Shown in pieces: positions 43,564 to 51,865 of a DNA stretch of 64,000 bases. The stretch spans positions 55,552 to 119,551 of the forward strand of contig CAYMSO010000005.1 of the NCBI GenBank assembly GCA_964393185.1, given 5' to 3'. A program made the translations under genes and the position numbers. The notes under the pieces were generated by a model that was not told the origin of the DNA, ran no database searches, and saw only the letters and a list, made by a program, of their open reading frames with translations. Source of the stretch: CAYMSO01 sp964393185. GTDB taxonomy: Bacteria; Patescibacteriota; Dojkabacteria; J137. How positions within the stretch are numbered: the stretch's first letter is position 1; every line of letters begins with the position of its first letter.

Positions 43564-44259
43564 ATGTCAACAGCAGCTTCAGCATCAACTGGCAATCCCG
43601 AGCTTCCATTGCAAAGTACAACAATACCATTGGAACATCGAGAGGATTTTGTAGGAAGAATGTATAGAGGTTCTAATCCAAGAACAGATCAGCCTGCGGC
43701 CAGTACAGAAAGTATTCCAGAAGATAGAAACGAGAGTTTTATTAAGCAAGTCTTTACCAGGGCTTCTGAAGAGCTGCAAAAAGCCAATAAGAGGTTTTCG
43801 AACTTAACGCATGAAGATATGGTCAAAATAGGAAAAGGCGTAAAACTAGGCTTACTAACTGGCATCTTAGGACTTGCTGCAGCAGGTTCTACCCCATTAG
43901 TGATAGGGATTGGTGTAACTGCTACTGGAGGTATCGGCGCCTTAGGTGTATATGAAATAGGTAGAGAGTTAATTAATAAGGGTCAGGTAAAAATGATTCA
44001 ACACCAACATTGGCTAGGAGAGGGATATAGAAGACGTGATTATAATAGACTTAAACAATTGCATAGTCAATATAAATCCTTAGGAAAGGAAGGTAGAGCT
44101 AATTTGTCGATAGAGCAAAAGAATGAGTATATAAATTTAAGGCGCAAAGTAGAATTAGGCAAAGCTATCGAGAAAGAAAGACAAGCTAAAATAAGATATT
44201 TGAGAGCAGAACGTAAAAAACGAGGAACACCGTTTCTTAGAATCCTCGCCGGAGTATAA
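43564..44259 (+). CDS. Hypothetical protein with glycine-rich membrane hairpin
   Basis: The 231-residue product starts with a Ser/Thr/Pro-rich stretch of about 60 residues, has two closely spaced hydrophobic, glycine-rich segments (about 98-118 and 120-138, G-L-L-T-G-I-L-G-L-A-A-A-G and V-I-G-I-G-V-T-A-T-G-G-I-G) and ends in a strongly basic helical region of about 85 residues. The hairpin resembles membrane-inserting elements in general form only. Its stop abuts the stop of the convergent NlpC/P60 gene with no spacing. No family recognised. Confidence 0.7.
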   Translation: MSTAASASTGNPELPLQSTTIPLEHREDFVGRMYRGSNPRTDQPAASTESIPEDRNESFIKQVFTRASEELQKANKRFSNLTHEDMVKIGKGVKLGLLTGILGLAAAGSTPLVIGIGVTATGGIGALGVYEIGRELINKGQVKMIQHQHWLGEGYRRRDYNRLKQLHSQYKSLGKEGRANLSIEQKNEYINLRRKVELGKAIEKERQAKIRYLRAERKKRGTPFLRILAGV

Positions 44260-45840
44260 CTACCCTACTCTAACCATTTTTATTGCAGATCTATCTACCT
44301 TTTCTTGAGTTAAATCTAAATAAGGACTAAAGGTGTTCGTAGGCTCTTCAATTTGCTCAAATTGATTACCTTGTTTAGATTTCCGATAAGTTCCTGTGTT
44401 ATTTCCCCGGCCAATTACCATTCTGTAAAGATTGAGTGCTTGTTTTTCCCTATCGATGTTCTTCATTGGTCCGACCGAGTGAGCATAAACTATGTAACCT
44501 TCAGAATCAGCTCCTAACATTAACATAACATGATGCCCCCAAGATAAAGTTGTGAATCCCCATTTGACTTGACTAGCTAAATCCCCTAAGTCGCTAACTT
44601 TGATTGGCAAAAATTCATTAAAATCTTCAGTCAGATTTTGTCTTTTTGCAACCTGAAATGTATTTGCTTCCAACCCGTATCTTTGTGCATCTCCTCCCCT
44701 ACCACCTAGTATTAAACCATAGCAACTAAATAACTGCTGCATAATTCCTGAACAATCTTCAAATATGCCATTGGAACCTCCCCAAGAATATGGCCACCCA
44801 TTTATCCGTTGAACAAGCTTTGCCATATTAACTTGATTTTGTGGAATAAATCCTATATTTATATATTCTTTTTCAACTAAATATTCTAGACCGCTAGGTA
44901 ATCTTATTTGATGATAAATTTTGCCACTAGCTTCTATATTTTTTTCAACCACTTCAACCCAATTACCCATACTTAGTATTGAAGTTTCGCCAGTCTCGAA
45001 TATACCGTCGCCATAGGCTTCGGGAGATACATTTAATTTTTCTTCAGGCGAAAGATTCTCCCAATTTCTTTCGTAGGAATGCCCAGCATTTCCTTTGAGT
45101 GAATTAATAAGAACAAGTACACCATTTTCTTCTATAAGACCCCCTACCGTTATGATTCCTAAATCTCTTTGTTTATCTTTCAAATTTTGAAGTGTTTGGT
45201 AAGGTCGCAAAAAGTCAAATTCTATTTCGTTTATTTTCTTACCAACTGTTAATAAGTTCTTATTATTTTTGACCCAGCCAGCTACCTGATTAGTTCGTAC
45301 GTACAGCCATTCTTCGCCCTTGTGTTCGACTCGTCCCAGTACAAGTGCCGGTTGATTTACAAAAACAGCAGATTCTTGATTTAGAATATTTGTACGTACT
45401 ACTTGCCTAAAAATTGGAGATAGAAAACCTGAAGGTTTTGGAAAATCAAATAAATAAGGTTGGTCTTTGTAATCTGGATCTGCAACTGGGTATTGGCAAA
45501 GGTAGTTCCTCTGATTAAAAACTATATATTCTGTTGGTTTGCTAATTAACTGAAGTTTGTCTCCTGAAGCCCAAAAATAATAGCTTTGTTCTAGTCTAGA
45601 AAATATTTTTTTAGTTTCTTCAGCAACATACAAAATACTGGCTTGATCTAAAATATCTACTAAATACATTCCTCCAGGTCGTTTTAAAGATTCTCCGTAG
45701 TTCATTGCAGGATCGTTACTTAGTTGAGTTGCTAATTTGAGATTATAATCTTCTGCATGCTTTAACTGTTCTTCGGAAGCTACTTCAAATTCAAAATGTT
45801 GCCAACCTAATTGCTGATATATTTGGTCTATTGTTTCCAT
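44260..45840 (-). CDS. NlpC/P60 family cell-wall hydrolase with SH3-like domains
   Basis: NlpC/P60 enzymes cut amide bonds in peptidoglycan stem peptides. In this 526-residue product the catalytic cysteine is in E-D-C-S-G-I-M (about residue 360) after the Y-S-W-G-G-S motif, and the histidine is in W-G-H-H-V-M-L-M-L-G. Residues about 90-320 contain two SH3b-like beta regions (V-F-V-N-Q-P-A-L-V-L-G-R and W-L-Y-V-R-T-N-Q-V-A-G-W-V), as in family members with an N-terminal stabilising domain. No clear signal peptide is seen, so its route outward is unclear. A TATAAT five bases upstream predicts a leaderless mRNA. Confidence 0.85.
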   Translation of the reverse strand: METIDQIYQQLGWQHFEFEVASEEQLKHAEDYNLKLATQLSNDPAMNYGESLKRPGGMYLVDILDQASILYVAEETKKIFSRLEQSYYFWASGDKLQLISKPTEYIVFNQRNYLCQYPVADPDYKDQPYLFDFPKPSGFLSPIFRQVVRTNILNQESAVFVNQPALVLGRVEHKGEEWLYVRTNQVAGWVKNNKNLLTVGKKINEIEFDFLRPYQTLQNLKDKQRDLGIITVGGLIEENGVLVLINSLKGNAGHSYERNWENLSPEEKLNVSPEAYGDGIFETGETSILSMGNWVEVVEKNIEASGKIYHQIRLPSGLEYLVEKEYINIGFIPQNQVNMAKLVQRINGWPYSWGGSNGIFEDCSGIMQQLFSCYGLILGGRGGDAQRYGLEANTFQVAKRQNLTEDFNEFLPIKVSDLGDLASQVKWGFTTLSWGHHVMLMLGADSEGYIVYAHSVGPMKNIDREKQALNLYRMVIGRGNNTGTYRKSKQGNQFEQIEEPTNTFSPYLDLTQEKVDRSAIKMVRVG

Positions 45841-45845
45841 AGATA

Positions 45846-45851
45846 ATTATA
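45846..45851 (-). promoter_or_regulatory. -10 box of the NlpC/P60 gene, leaderless placement
   Basis: TATAAT on the minus strand ends five bases before ATG 45840. Confidence 0.6.
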
Positions 45852-46014
45852 TCACTGTAATTAAAATAGAAGTTTAATAGTCCGGCATATTGTGGATAAG
45901 GATTGGAACTGCATATACTTAACTAATGTAAAATGATTGATTATAGCGATATTTGTCAATACAACAAAAGTATAATTTGCGTATAAAATTAAGTAAAGTA
46001 TACATAGATCGTAA

Positions 46015-47703
46015 TTATTTTTGTCGTTTTTTTTGTGCCCATATGTTGCTTAGACTTTTGGATTTCTGCGAGAATATATCGATATTCATTGCGGCAAGTA
46101 ATCTCCGATGACGTTCATCTTTGTCTAAGAATGGTTGTGTAGGATAAAGCTGGTCTGTAATTTGGCCATAGTTAACTGTATTAGGATTAGTTAGAATATT
46201 AGGAGACATAGTTTTAACCCACAGGTTGTACTGAACTATGATTCGATGAAGTGCTACATATTGAGCCATTAACGATATAACTATACTTAAAGCTTCGTAA
46301 TCAAAATTAAGCGATGGCAAGAAATTTCTATCTACAAATCGCTGTTTAAAAAAATAATCCGAATATATCTCTACCAAGTTCAAATACTCATGATTTATAC
46401 TTTCCCTGTTCTCGACTCCACCAAGAATCTTTTCTAAAATATTATCTGGACTTCGACTTGCCCCCTTTTGTGTTTGAATAAAAATATCAAATTTTTCTCT
46501 ATTAAATGCATCCAGATGTGCACACCCGTCCATATAACCATCCTCCCTTATTGAACTTATTGATATATTATCCCAAGGTAACATGCGTAAGTTTAAACTT
46601 CCAAGATTTGGGTTATTCTCATTAAAATCTAAATCTTTAAGCATTGCGAAAGTGCCATCGTCTTCATGATTATAGTATGCCATGCCAATGCTTCTACCAG
46701 TTATATTAGAGTCTAATTTTTGGTCTAGGGTTTCAACTCTTACAGTAATCTGCGGAGAACCACTTCCGTTAACATATCTGGACATAAAACCAGCAAAATA
46801 CTCTATATCAAATTTACCTTCAGATACAGGTATTAAAATTAAAGGTGAGCTACTGTAGCATAGGTCTGGATGAAGGGCATAAGTATTAATTGTATCTGCA
46901 GCAAAGTTTTTATTACAGGTCGTATCAATATCCCATAGTCGAAAAACAGCTTCAGGTGGATATTTATCTTTTCTGGAAGTTACATAATCAGCCCCTATAG
47001 TTCTAATGGCCTTTAGCCCGCAGAGTTCCTCAGTTTTGTAACCAAGTCCGGTTCCTGTAGATGACAAATCAGCTCTAGTAGTATCTATTACAGATAATTT
47101 TACTTTATTAGCTTCTGCTGCAGCTAGAAATGCCAGCCTTTTTAGTTCCTTTTGTTCAATTTCGCTAATTATTTTCACGACCTCCTTTTTATTATCTTCT
47201 CGAGCTAATTCTTGAATCCGAAATAATAGCGTCAAAAAACTCATCATTTGATCAGATTCAACAAGGTCAGTAGGATAATCTCCATCTTTCCCGATATAAC
47301 CCACAGGCTTTTCGCCAAGCCTGAAAAAAGTATCTTCACTCTGACTGGGGTAATGTTTAATATTCTGAATATATTTTTTACTTTTTAAAAGATTTACAAT
47401 TAGATTTACTTCAATTGCATCTCCTTCCTCTAGCTCTTGATTAAAAAGCGATTCAAGAGTTTGAATGAGCATACCATTTGCAAATTCTTGAAAGTAAACT
47501 GGTATAGAAAAAATTACTTTAACATTTCCTACGTCTGGGGTTAAAATAGTTAACTTTTCTTCAATTTGAACTACTTCCTTGAATGTTTTGAAAAATAAGG
47601 CCTGACTCCTCTCTAAAGAATCAATTGATTCTTCTTCATGCTCATCCGTTACTAATTCTGGAAATGAAAAATCTTTAGCTTTAGTATCTGAAGGATTATG
47701 CAT
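46015..47703 (-). CDS. Large protein with GT-A-glycosyltransferase-like features
   Basis: The 562-residue product has an early segment V-I-F-S-I-P-V-Y-F-Q-E-F followed by L-I-Q-T-L-E-S-L-F-N-Q, the form of the first strand and helix of GT-A (family 2) glycosyltransferases, and a later F-R-L-W-D-I-D-T that could be the metal-binding DxD. The remaining two thirds show no motif I know. No signal peptide or membrane helix is visible. It lies alone between the NlpC/P60 gene and tRNA-Arg. The call is tentative; a cytoplasmic sugar-nucleotide enzyme is the best guess. Confidence 0.45.
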   Translation of the reverse strand: MHNPSDTKAKDFSFPELVTDEHEEESIDSLERSQALFFKTFKEVVQIEEKLTILTPDVGNVKVIFSIPVYFQEFANGMLIQTLESLFNQELEEGDAIEVNLIVNLLKSKKYIQNIKHYPSQSEDTFFRLGEKPVGYIGKDGDYPTDLVESDQMMSFLTLLFRIQELAREDNKKEVVKIISEIEQKELKRLAFLAAAEANKVKLSVIDTTRADLSSTGTGLGYKTEELCGLKAIRTIGADYVTSRKDKYPPEAVFRLWDIDTTCNKNFAADTINTYALHPDLCYSSSPLILIPVSEGKFDIEYFAGFMSRYVNGSGSPQITVRVETLDQKLDSNITGRSIGMAYYNHEDDGTFAMLKDLDFNENNPNLGSLNLRMLPWDNISISSIREDGYMDGCAHLDAFNREKFDIFIQTQKGASRSPDNILEKILGGVENRESINHEYLNLVEIYSDYFFKQRFVDRNFLPSLNFDYEALSIVISLMAQYVALHRIIVQYNLWVKTMSPNILTNPNTVNYGQITDQLYPTQPFLDKDERHRRLLAAMNIDIFSQKSKSLSNIWAQKKRQK

Positions 47704-47864
47704 ACTTAAGTTATTTAGATATAAAAGATAATTAATACAAACAGTGAATAAGTTTTTTACATGCGAAATTTATTCCTTGTTCTTATAAATTATCAATATA
47801 GTACCATTTACATATGATTATCACAATTTTGGAAATATATTTTTGAGTACTTGGAATTAATTCT

Positions 47865-47937
47865 TGCCTCTACCAGGAATCGAACCTGGATCTAAGCCTT
47901 AGGAGTGCCTTATTCTATCCGATTGAACTATAGAGGC
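47865..47937 (-). tRNA. tRNA-Arg (anticodon CCT)
   Basis: Acceptor GCCTCTA/TAGAGGC is perfect and the T arm CCAGG TTCGATT CCTGG is sound; anticodon loop CTCCTAA gives CCT. The anticodon stem is weak (AGGCA against GGCTT: one G-T pair and an A-G mismatch at 31-39). CCA not encoded. Confidence 0.88.
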
Positions 47938-47992
47938 TAATAGTTATAGAGCTTTTAAGATTTTTCCAAATATTAGCGCATAAATTATAGCA

Positions 47993-48391
47993 CTAAGGAA
48001 CAATAATTTTTAATTCCTTAAAGATTTTAAAGTCCCCTGGATTATTAGTTAGTAATGGAAGATTATATTCAAGTGCTGTAGCAGCAATTATTACATCCAT
48101 AAATTTTGGTGATTTTAGATTTTTTGAACTCTGTAGTTTAAGGTAATAACAAGTCTTCTCGCCTATACGCGTATTTAAATTAATTACAGATAGAAGATCT
48201 TTTAAATAGGATATAGTATTTGTATCAGGAGTTCCCATAATCAATTCCATCCAAGTAATTACACTAATTCCGAGTTTAGCATTATTTAGATTATTAATAT
48301 AATTAATATAATATTTATCTTGCTTTAACAGATAAATAATTACATTAGTGTCTAACACATAATCAATTTGAGGGTCTAAATGGGAATTCAT
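47993..48391 (-). CDS. vapC: PIN-domain toxin (VapC-like)
   Basis: VapC toxins are PIN-fold ribonucleases. The product of about 132 residues has the acidic set: D in V-L-D-T-N-V-I-I, E in W-M-E-L, D in F-M-D-V-I-I-A-A and the final N-N-P-G-D-F. The frame runs to a TTG at 48394, but ATG 48391 is preferred. It overlaps the antitoxin gene by 29 bases, a usual toxin-antitoxin arrangement. Confidence 0.88.
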   Translation of the reverse strand: MNSHLDPQIDYVLDTNVIIYLLKQDKYYINYINNLNNAKLGISVITWMELIMGTPDTNTISYLKDLLSVINLNTRIGEKTCYYLKLQSSKNLKSPKFMDVIIAATALEYNLPLLTNNPGDFKIFKELKIIVP

Positions 48392-48611
48392 CAAAAGTGC
48401 GATTTGGTTTTATATTTATTTTAGGCATCTTCTTTATTGCAGCAACTAAATCTCTTGCAGTATTCTTTGACTTCCTAAGCCTTATTTCTAATTGATTAAC
48501 TTGATCAATTGGGACAACAACAGAATCAATTCTATCTTCTAATAAAATCTTCTTTATTTTAGGAAACTCTCTTAATAGAGTTCTGGTTGTAATAATTCTT
48601 CGCGTCTTCAT
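48363..48611 (-). CDS. Antitoxin of the VapBC-type pair
   Basis: The 82-residue product has a basic N-terminal part (M-K-T-R-R-I-I-T-T-R-T-L-L-R-E-F) that could form a Phd/YefM-like DNA-binding fold and a C-terminal tail with D-E-F-P-F-R that could wrap the toxin. The assignment comes mainly from its place and overlap with the PIN gene. A TATAAT seven bases before the ATG predicts a leaderless mRNA. Confidence 0.72.
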   Translation of the reverse strand: MKTRRIITTRTLLREFPKIKKILLEDRIDSVVVPIDQVNQLEIRLRKSKNTARDLVAAIKKMPKINIKPNRTFDEFPFRPSN

Positions 48612-48618
48612 AAGACAA

Positions 48619-48624
48619 ATTATA
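48619..48624 (-). promoter_or_regulatory. -10 box of the toxin-antitoxin pair, leaderless placement
   Basis: TATAAT on the minus strand ends seven bases before ATG 48611. Confidence 0.55.
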
Positions 48625-48659
48625 AATCAGGGTCAGACACTTGTCAAACAGTTTAAGGA

Positions 48660-49793
48660 TTAAAATGGAATGTATCCTGCTGGATCTATGTAAATATAAT
48701 TAACTCTTAATCCAATATGTAAATGACGCCCGGTACATAAACCTGTGCAGCCCATGGCACCAATAGCTTGTCCAGCTTGTACATATTCGCCAGTTCGCAC
48801 GTATAGGGCATCGTGATGATAGTAAATAGTATGAACTCCGCCTCCATGGTCTACTGTTACTCCATAACCTCCTCCGTATGGTTCCCAACCCGAGAAAATA
48901 ACGGTACCTGCAGCCACTGCACTTGTATCGCAACCTGCAGGTCCATATAAATCTACAGCATTATGCCAACTAGAAAATCCACGAGAGAATCCGTATCCTG
49001 CGCATCTATAAAGTGGATTTATAAAGCTTATTCCGTTCAGAGCAGCCTGGCTTGCAGCTGGCAGCGAAACTATTGGAGGAGCCTCTGCATAAATAACGTT
49101 TGGATATACTGGTGCTGGTTTTGGTGGTGGCTTTAATTTGCCATCAGGAACTAGAACAAATGCACCTTCCTTGATTGCATAATCAGGTCCATCCAAATTA
49201 TTTATTTCTATAATATCAATTTTGTTTCCTGCATCAAGCCTATTCATCACAGTATCTGCATTTTCACCTGCATCGGCCAATATCAACACCCCATTAATTG
49301 GAGGAATTTTTAGAACATCTCCTACTTTTACACTTGGATCGTAATAATTGATTTTGTCTAAGTTTGAAGTAATTATAGATTCCTGAGTTATGTTAAACTT
49401 TGATGCCAAAGATTCCAGATTTTCTCCTTCCTGGACTGTATATTCAAGTATTTTAAAGTTACTAGTCGTGTCTGCTTGCAGAACAGTTTGTATATCGCTA
49501 CCCTGCTCCAGCAGATCTATATCGCCGGGATTGCTCGAACCAGCAGCCAATATCCGACTTGACTTGCTCCGAGAAAAACTGCTAGTAAAACCAGTAATAA
49601 TTACTATCGCAGTTAGGATAAGTATTCCCAAGTGAAGATATTTTTTATAGCTTGAACTTCTTCCCCAAAATAATCTGTATACTATTCTTTTTTTGATTTT
49701 AGAATTAAACGCAGCATAGGAATTCCGTAATCTCGACAATCTACCTTTTTTTCTATTTTTTTCTTCTCCAAGTGTTAGAGAAACCTCTCTCAT
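48660..49793 (-). CDS. LysM-M23 peptidoglycan endopeptidase
   Basis: M23 (LytM-type) zinc peptidases cut peptidoglycan cross-bridges. The 377-residue product has one membrane helix (about 51-71), two LysM domains (about 108-160, Y-T-V-Q-E-G-E-N-L-E-S-L-A, and a second weaker one to about 215), a proline-rich linker and an M23 domain with zinc ligands in H-N-A-V-D-L-Y-G and R-H-L-H-I-G. The metal site looks intact. A TATAAT lies about 25-30 bases upstream. Together with the NlpC/P60 protein it gives the window two cell-wall hydrolases. Confidence 0.92.
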   Translation of the reverse strand: MREVSLTLGEEKNRKKGRLSRLRNSYAAFNSKIKKRIVYRLFWGRSSSYKKYLHLGILILTAIVIITGFTSSFSRSKSSRILAAGSSNPGDIDLLEQGSDIQTVLQADTTSNFKILEYTVQEGENLESLASKFNITQESIITSNLDKINYYDPSVKVGDVLKIPPINGVLILADAGENADTVMNRLDAGNKIDIIEINNLDGPDYAIKEGAFVLVPDGKLKPPPKPAPVYPNVIYAEAPPIVSLPAASQAALNGISFINPLYRCAGYGFSRGFSSWHNAVDLYGPAGCDTSAVAAGTVIFSGWEPYGGGYGVTVDHGGGVHTIYYHHDALYVRTGEYVQAGQAIGAMGCTGLCTGRHLHIGLRVNYIYIDPAGYIPF

Positions 49794-49839
49794 TATGAGC
49801 TTTATTAAACTAAACTCCTAAATTATACACCATTTTTGA

Positions 49840-51129
49840 TTAAATATTTTCGTGAAGAGTCGCTAAGAATTCTTCATTACTCTTTGTTCTCTTCATTCTA
49901 TCAATCAAAACTTGTGTAGGGTCAGAATTTGTTTCGCTCTTTATAGTATCTAGCATTCTGATTACTCTCCAAGTTTGAGCGAGAATTTCTGGCTTTAAAA
50001 GTTTATCTTCGTTTCGTGTATGCGAAGCTGTAACATCGATTGCTGGGAAAATTCTTCTTTCTGTTAGTCTTCTATCCAATTTTATTTCCATATTTCCTGT
50101 GCCTTTAAATTCTTCGAAGATAACCTCGTCCATTTTGCTACCTGTATCTACAAGAGCAGTAGCTATAATTGTTAGGCTACCTCCATTTTCCATATTTCTT
50201 GCTGCACCAAAAAACTTTTTGGGAGGAAAAATGGCTACTGGGTCAAAACCTCCAGATAAAGTTCGACCAGATGGTGGTGCTGTAACATTGTATGACCTTG
50301 CAAGTCTTGTTATGCTATCCATTAAAATCACAACATCTTTTCCATACTCAACTAATCTCTTAGCTCTTTCTACAGCCATCTCTGCAATTTTTGTATGATT
50401 TTCGGGATGCTCATCAAAATTGGCTGCTATAACCTCACCTTTAACAAATCTTTGAAGATCTGTTACTTCTTCTGGTCTTTCGCCTACCAAAACAACCATC
50501 AAATGTATATCTGGATGATTGACAGCGATTCCATTTGCAATACTCTTTAGTATCCAAGTTTTACCTGCTTTTGGAGGAGCGACAATCATTCCTCTTTGTC
50601 CCTTACCTATTGGACTTATCAAATCTATAACCCTAGTTTCTATAATATGTGATTCTGTTTCTAATTTAATTTGCTCATCTGGAAAAATCGGAGTTAGTTT
50701 GTTAAAACTAGGTCTTGATATAGCTTTTTCTGGTCCTTGACCGTTAATAGCTTCTATTTTAAGCAAACTTAGATATCTTTCGCCTTCTTTTGGCGGTCGT
50801 GCCTGACCGGAAATAAAATCCCCCTGCCTTAAATTAAATCTTTTTATTTGAGAACTAGATACATAAACATCATTATCGCCTGGTAACATACTCAAAGATC
50901 TCAATACCCCATGAGAATCCTTGACGATTTCCAAGAAACCTTCGGCAAAGATATTGCCGCCTTTTTTGGTTTGTTCAGCAAGAATTTGCAGAATTAAATC
51001 CTTTTTAGGATAGTCCTGCACATCTTTAATTTTTAATTTTGTTGCAATCTTTCTTAATTCAGCCAATGTAACAGCTTCTAATTCTGTAAGGCTAGTTGCA
51101 TTAACAATCGTGTCTTTTTTCTGTGTCAT
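49840..51129 (-). CDS. rho: Transcription termination factor Rho
   Basis: Rho is the hexameric RNA translocase that ends many transcripts. The 429-residue product has the N-terminal helix bundle (L-A-E-L-R-K-I-A), the cold-shock-like RNA-binding domain (G-D-F-I-S-G-Q-A-R-P-P-K-E-G-E-R-Y), Walker A A-P-P-K-A-G-K-T-W, the Q loop and the R loop (T-R-L-A-R-S-Y-N). It has a strong predicted promoter at 51518-51545 and a leader of about 380 bases with two structured repeats, so its expression is likely controlled at the RNA level. Confidence 0.97.
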   Translation of the reverse strand: MTQKKDTIVNATSLTELEAVTLAELRKIATKLKIKDVQDYPKKDLILQILAEQTKKGGNIFAEGFLEIVKDSHGVLRSLSMLPGDNDVYVSSSQIKRFNLRQGDFISGQARPPKEGERYLSLLKIEAINGQGPEKAISRPSFNKLTPIFPDEQIKLETESHIIETRVIDLISPIGKGQRGMIVAPPKAGKTWILKSIANGIAVNHPDIHLMVVLVGERPEEVTDLQRFVKGEVIAANFDEHPENHTKIAEMAVERAKRLVEYGKDVVILMDSITRLARSYNVTAPPSGRTLSGGFDPVAIFPPKKFFGAARNMENGGSLTIIATALVDTGSKMDEVIFEEFKGTGNMEIKLDRRLTERRIFPAIDVTASHTRNEDKLLKPEILAQTWRVIRMLDTIKSETNSDPTQVLIDRMKRTKSNEEFLATLHENI

Positions 51130-51334
51130 TTTGGATTATAAATAAATAATTAGGAAGTAAATGGATTATTGAAGATATAAAACTTCTATAATTTAAGTTT
51201 CGTAAAGATAATAAATAATAATTGATAATAAATTGATATTTTTTGTAATTAATTCAAACTGAGGACTATTTAATTTTTATCTAAGACTTGGATAAAGTCA
51301 AATTTTTTCTGAAGATAAATTTCTTACTCCTTAA

Positions 51335-51400
51335 TCCTAGAGTCCAGTAAGTCTCATATAGCTTTCGATATATGACCGTACGCGAACCAGACTCTGGGAT
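51335..51400 (-). repeat. Structured 66-base repeat, copy 1, in the rho leader
   Basis: Direct copy of 51422-51487 with a few differences. Ends pair as ATCCCAGAGTC with GACTCTAGGAT (one C-A mismatch on the minus strand); inside, TCATATA/TATATGA enclose a C-GAAA-G tetraloop. GGTTCGCGTACGG is identical in both copies and outside the stems. Confidence 0.75.
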
Positions 51401-51421
51401 CAAAAAGCAAAAACTTTCTAG

Positions 51422-51487
51422 TCCTAAAGTCCAGTAAGTCTCATACACCTTTCGATATATGACCGTACGCGAACCAGACTCTGGGAC
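51422..51487 (-). repeat. Structured 66-base repeat, copy 2, in the rho leader
   Basis: Same fold as copy 1. The closing stem is extended by flanking CTTTCTAGTCC with GGACTAGAAAG. One pair of the closing stem is A-T in copy 1 and G-C here, and on the minus strand the internal hairpin keeps pairing through a T-G wobble. Confidence 0.75.
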
Positions 51488-51517
51488 TAGAAAGCTTAAA
51501 TTTAAAGAACTAGTATC

Positions 51518-51545
51518 ATTATACCCTATATTTTCTATTAGTCAA
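51518..51545 (-). promoter_or_regulatory. Consensus-like promoter of rho
   Basis: -35 TTGACT (51545-51540), 16-base spacer, -10 TATAAT (51523-51518) on the minus strand; predicted start near 51511, upstream of both repeats. Confidence 0.7.
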
Positions 51546-51865
51546 GCCCTATAGTTTTGTAGTAATTGTATTGCATTCTGTATTCTGAACTCTTGTGCAT
51601 TGAGTATTCTGCGTATTTATGTATTGAATAGATAGATAGCCTTAGTATGTTTGCAAGTTAAACACTATGTTTCACGCACATTTTTTACGTATCATTCTGC
51701 CTTTACTCGGGGATAAATATAGTTAAATTTCTAATTATAAGGCCCTGAATTAGAAACAAGCGAATCAATGCAAAATTTAAGGATTTATTGACTATCAACA
51801 TATTCCAGATAGGATAATAATCATGCTGAACATTAAATTCTGAAGCGCAAATCCTAGGCAAGGAT

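Larger units (their letters stand above)
51130..51865. other. 736-bp gene-free region between clpC and rho
   Basis: No coding frame was found. It holds the rho promoter, the two 66-base repeats and an A/T-rich stretch of about 200 bases directly before rho. The part from 51550 to 51865 shows nothing I recognise apart from a short AAATCCT/AGGATTT inverted repeat over the clpC stop. Confidence 0.6.

Noticed and set aside
51335..51487. CRISPR array
   Set aside because: Only two copies, each 66 bases with internal structure, and a gap of 21 bases between them; no cas genes nearby.
51335..51487. Purine riboswitch
   Set aside because: CTCATATA and CCGTA recall that class, but the conserved loop bases and the third stem are missing.
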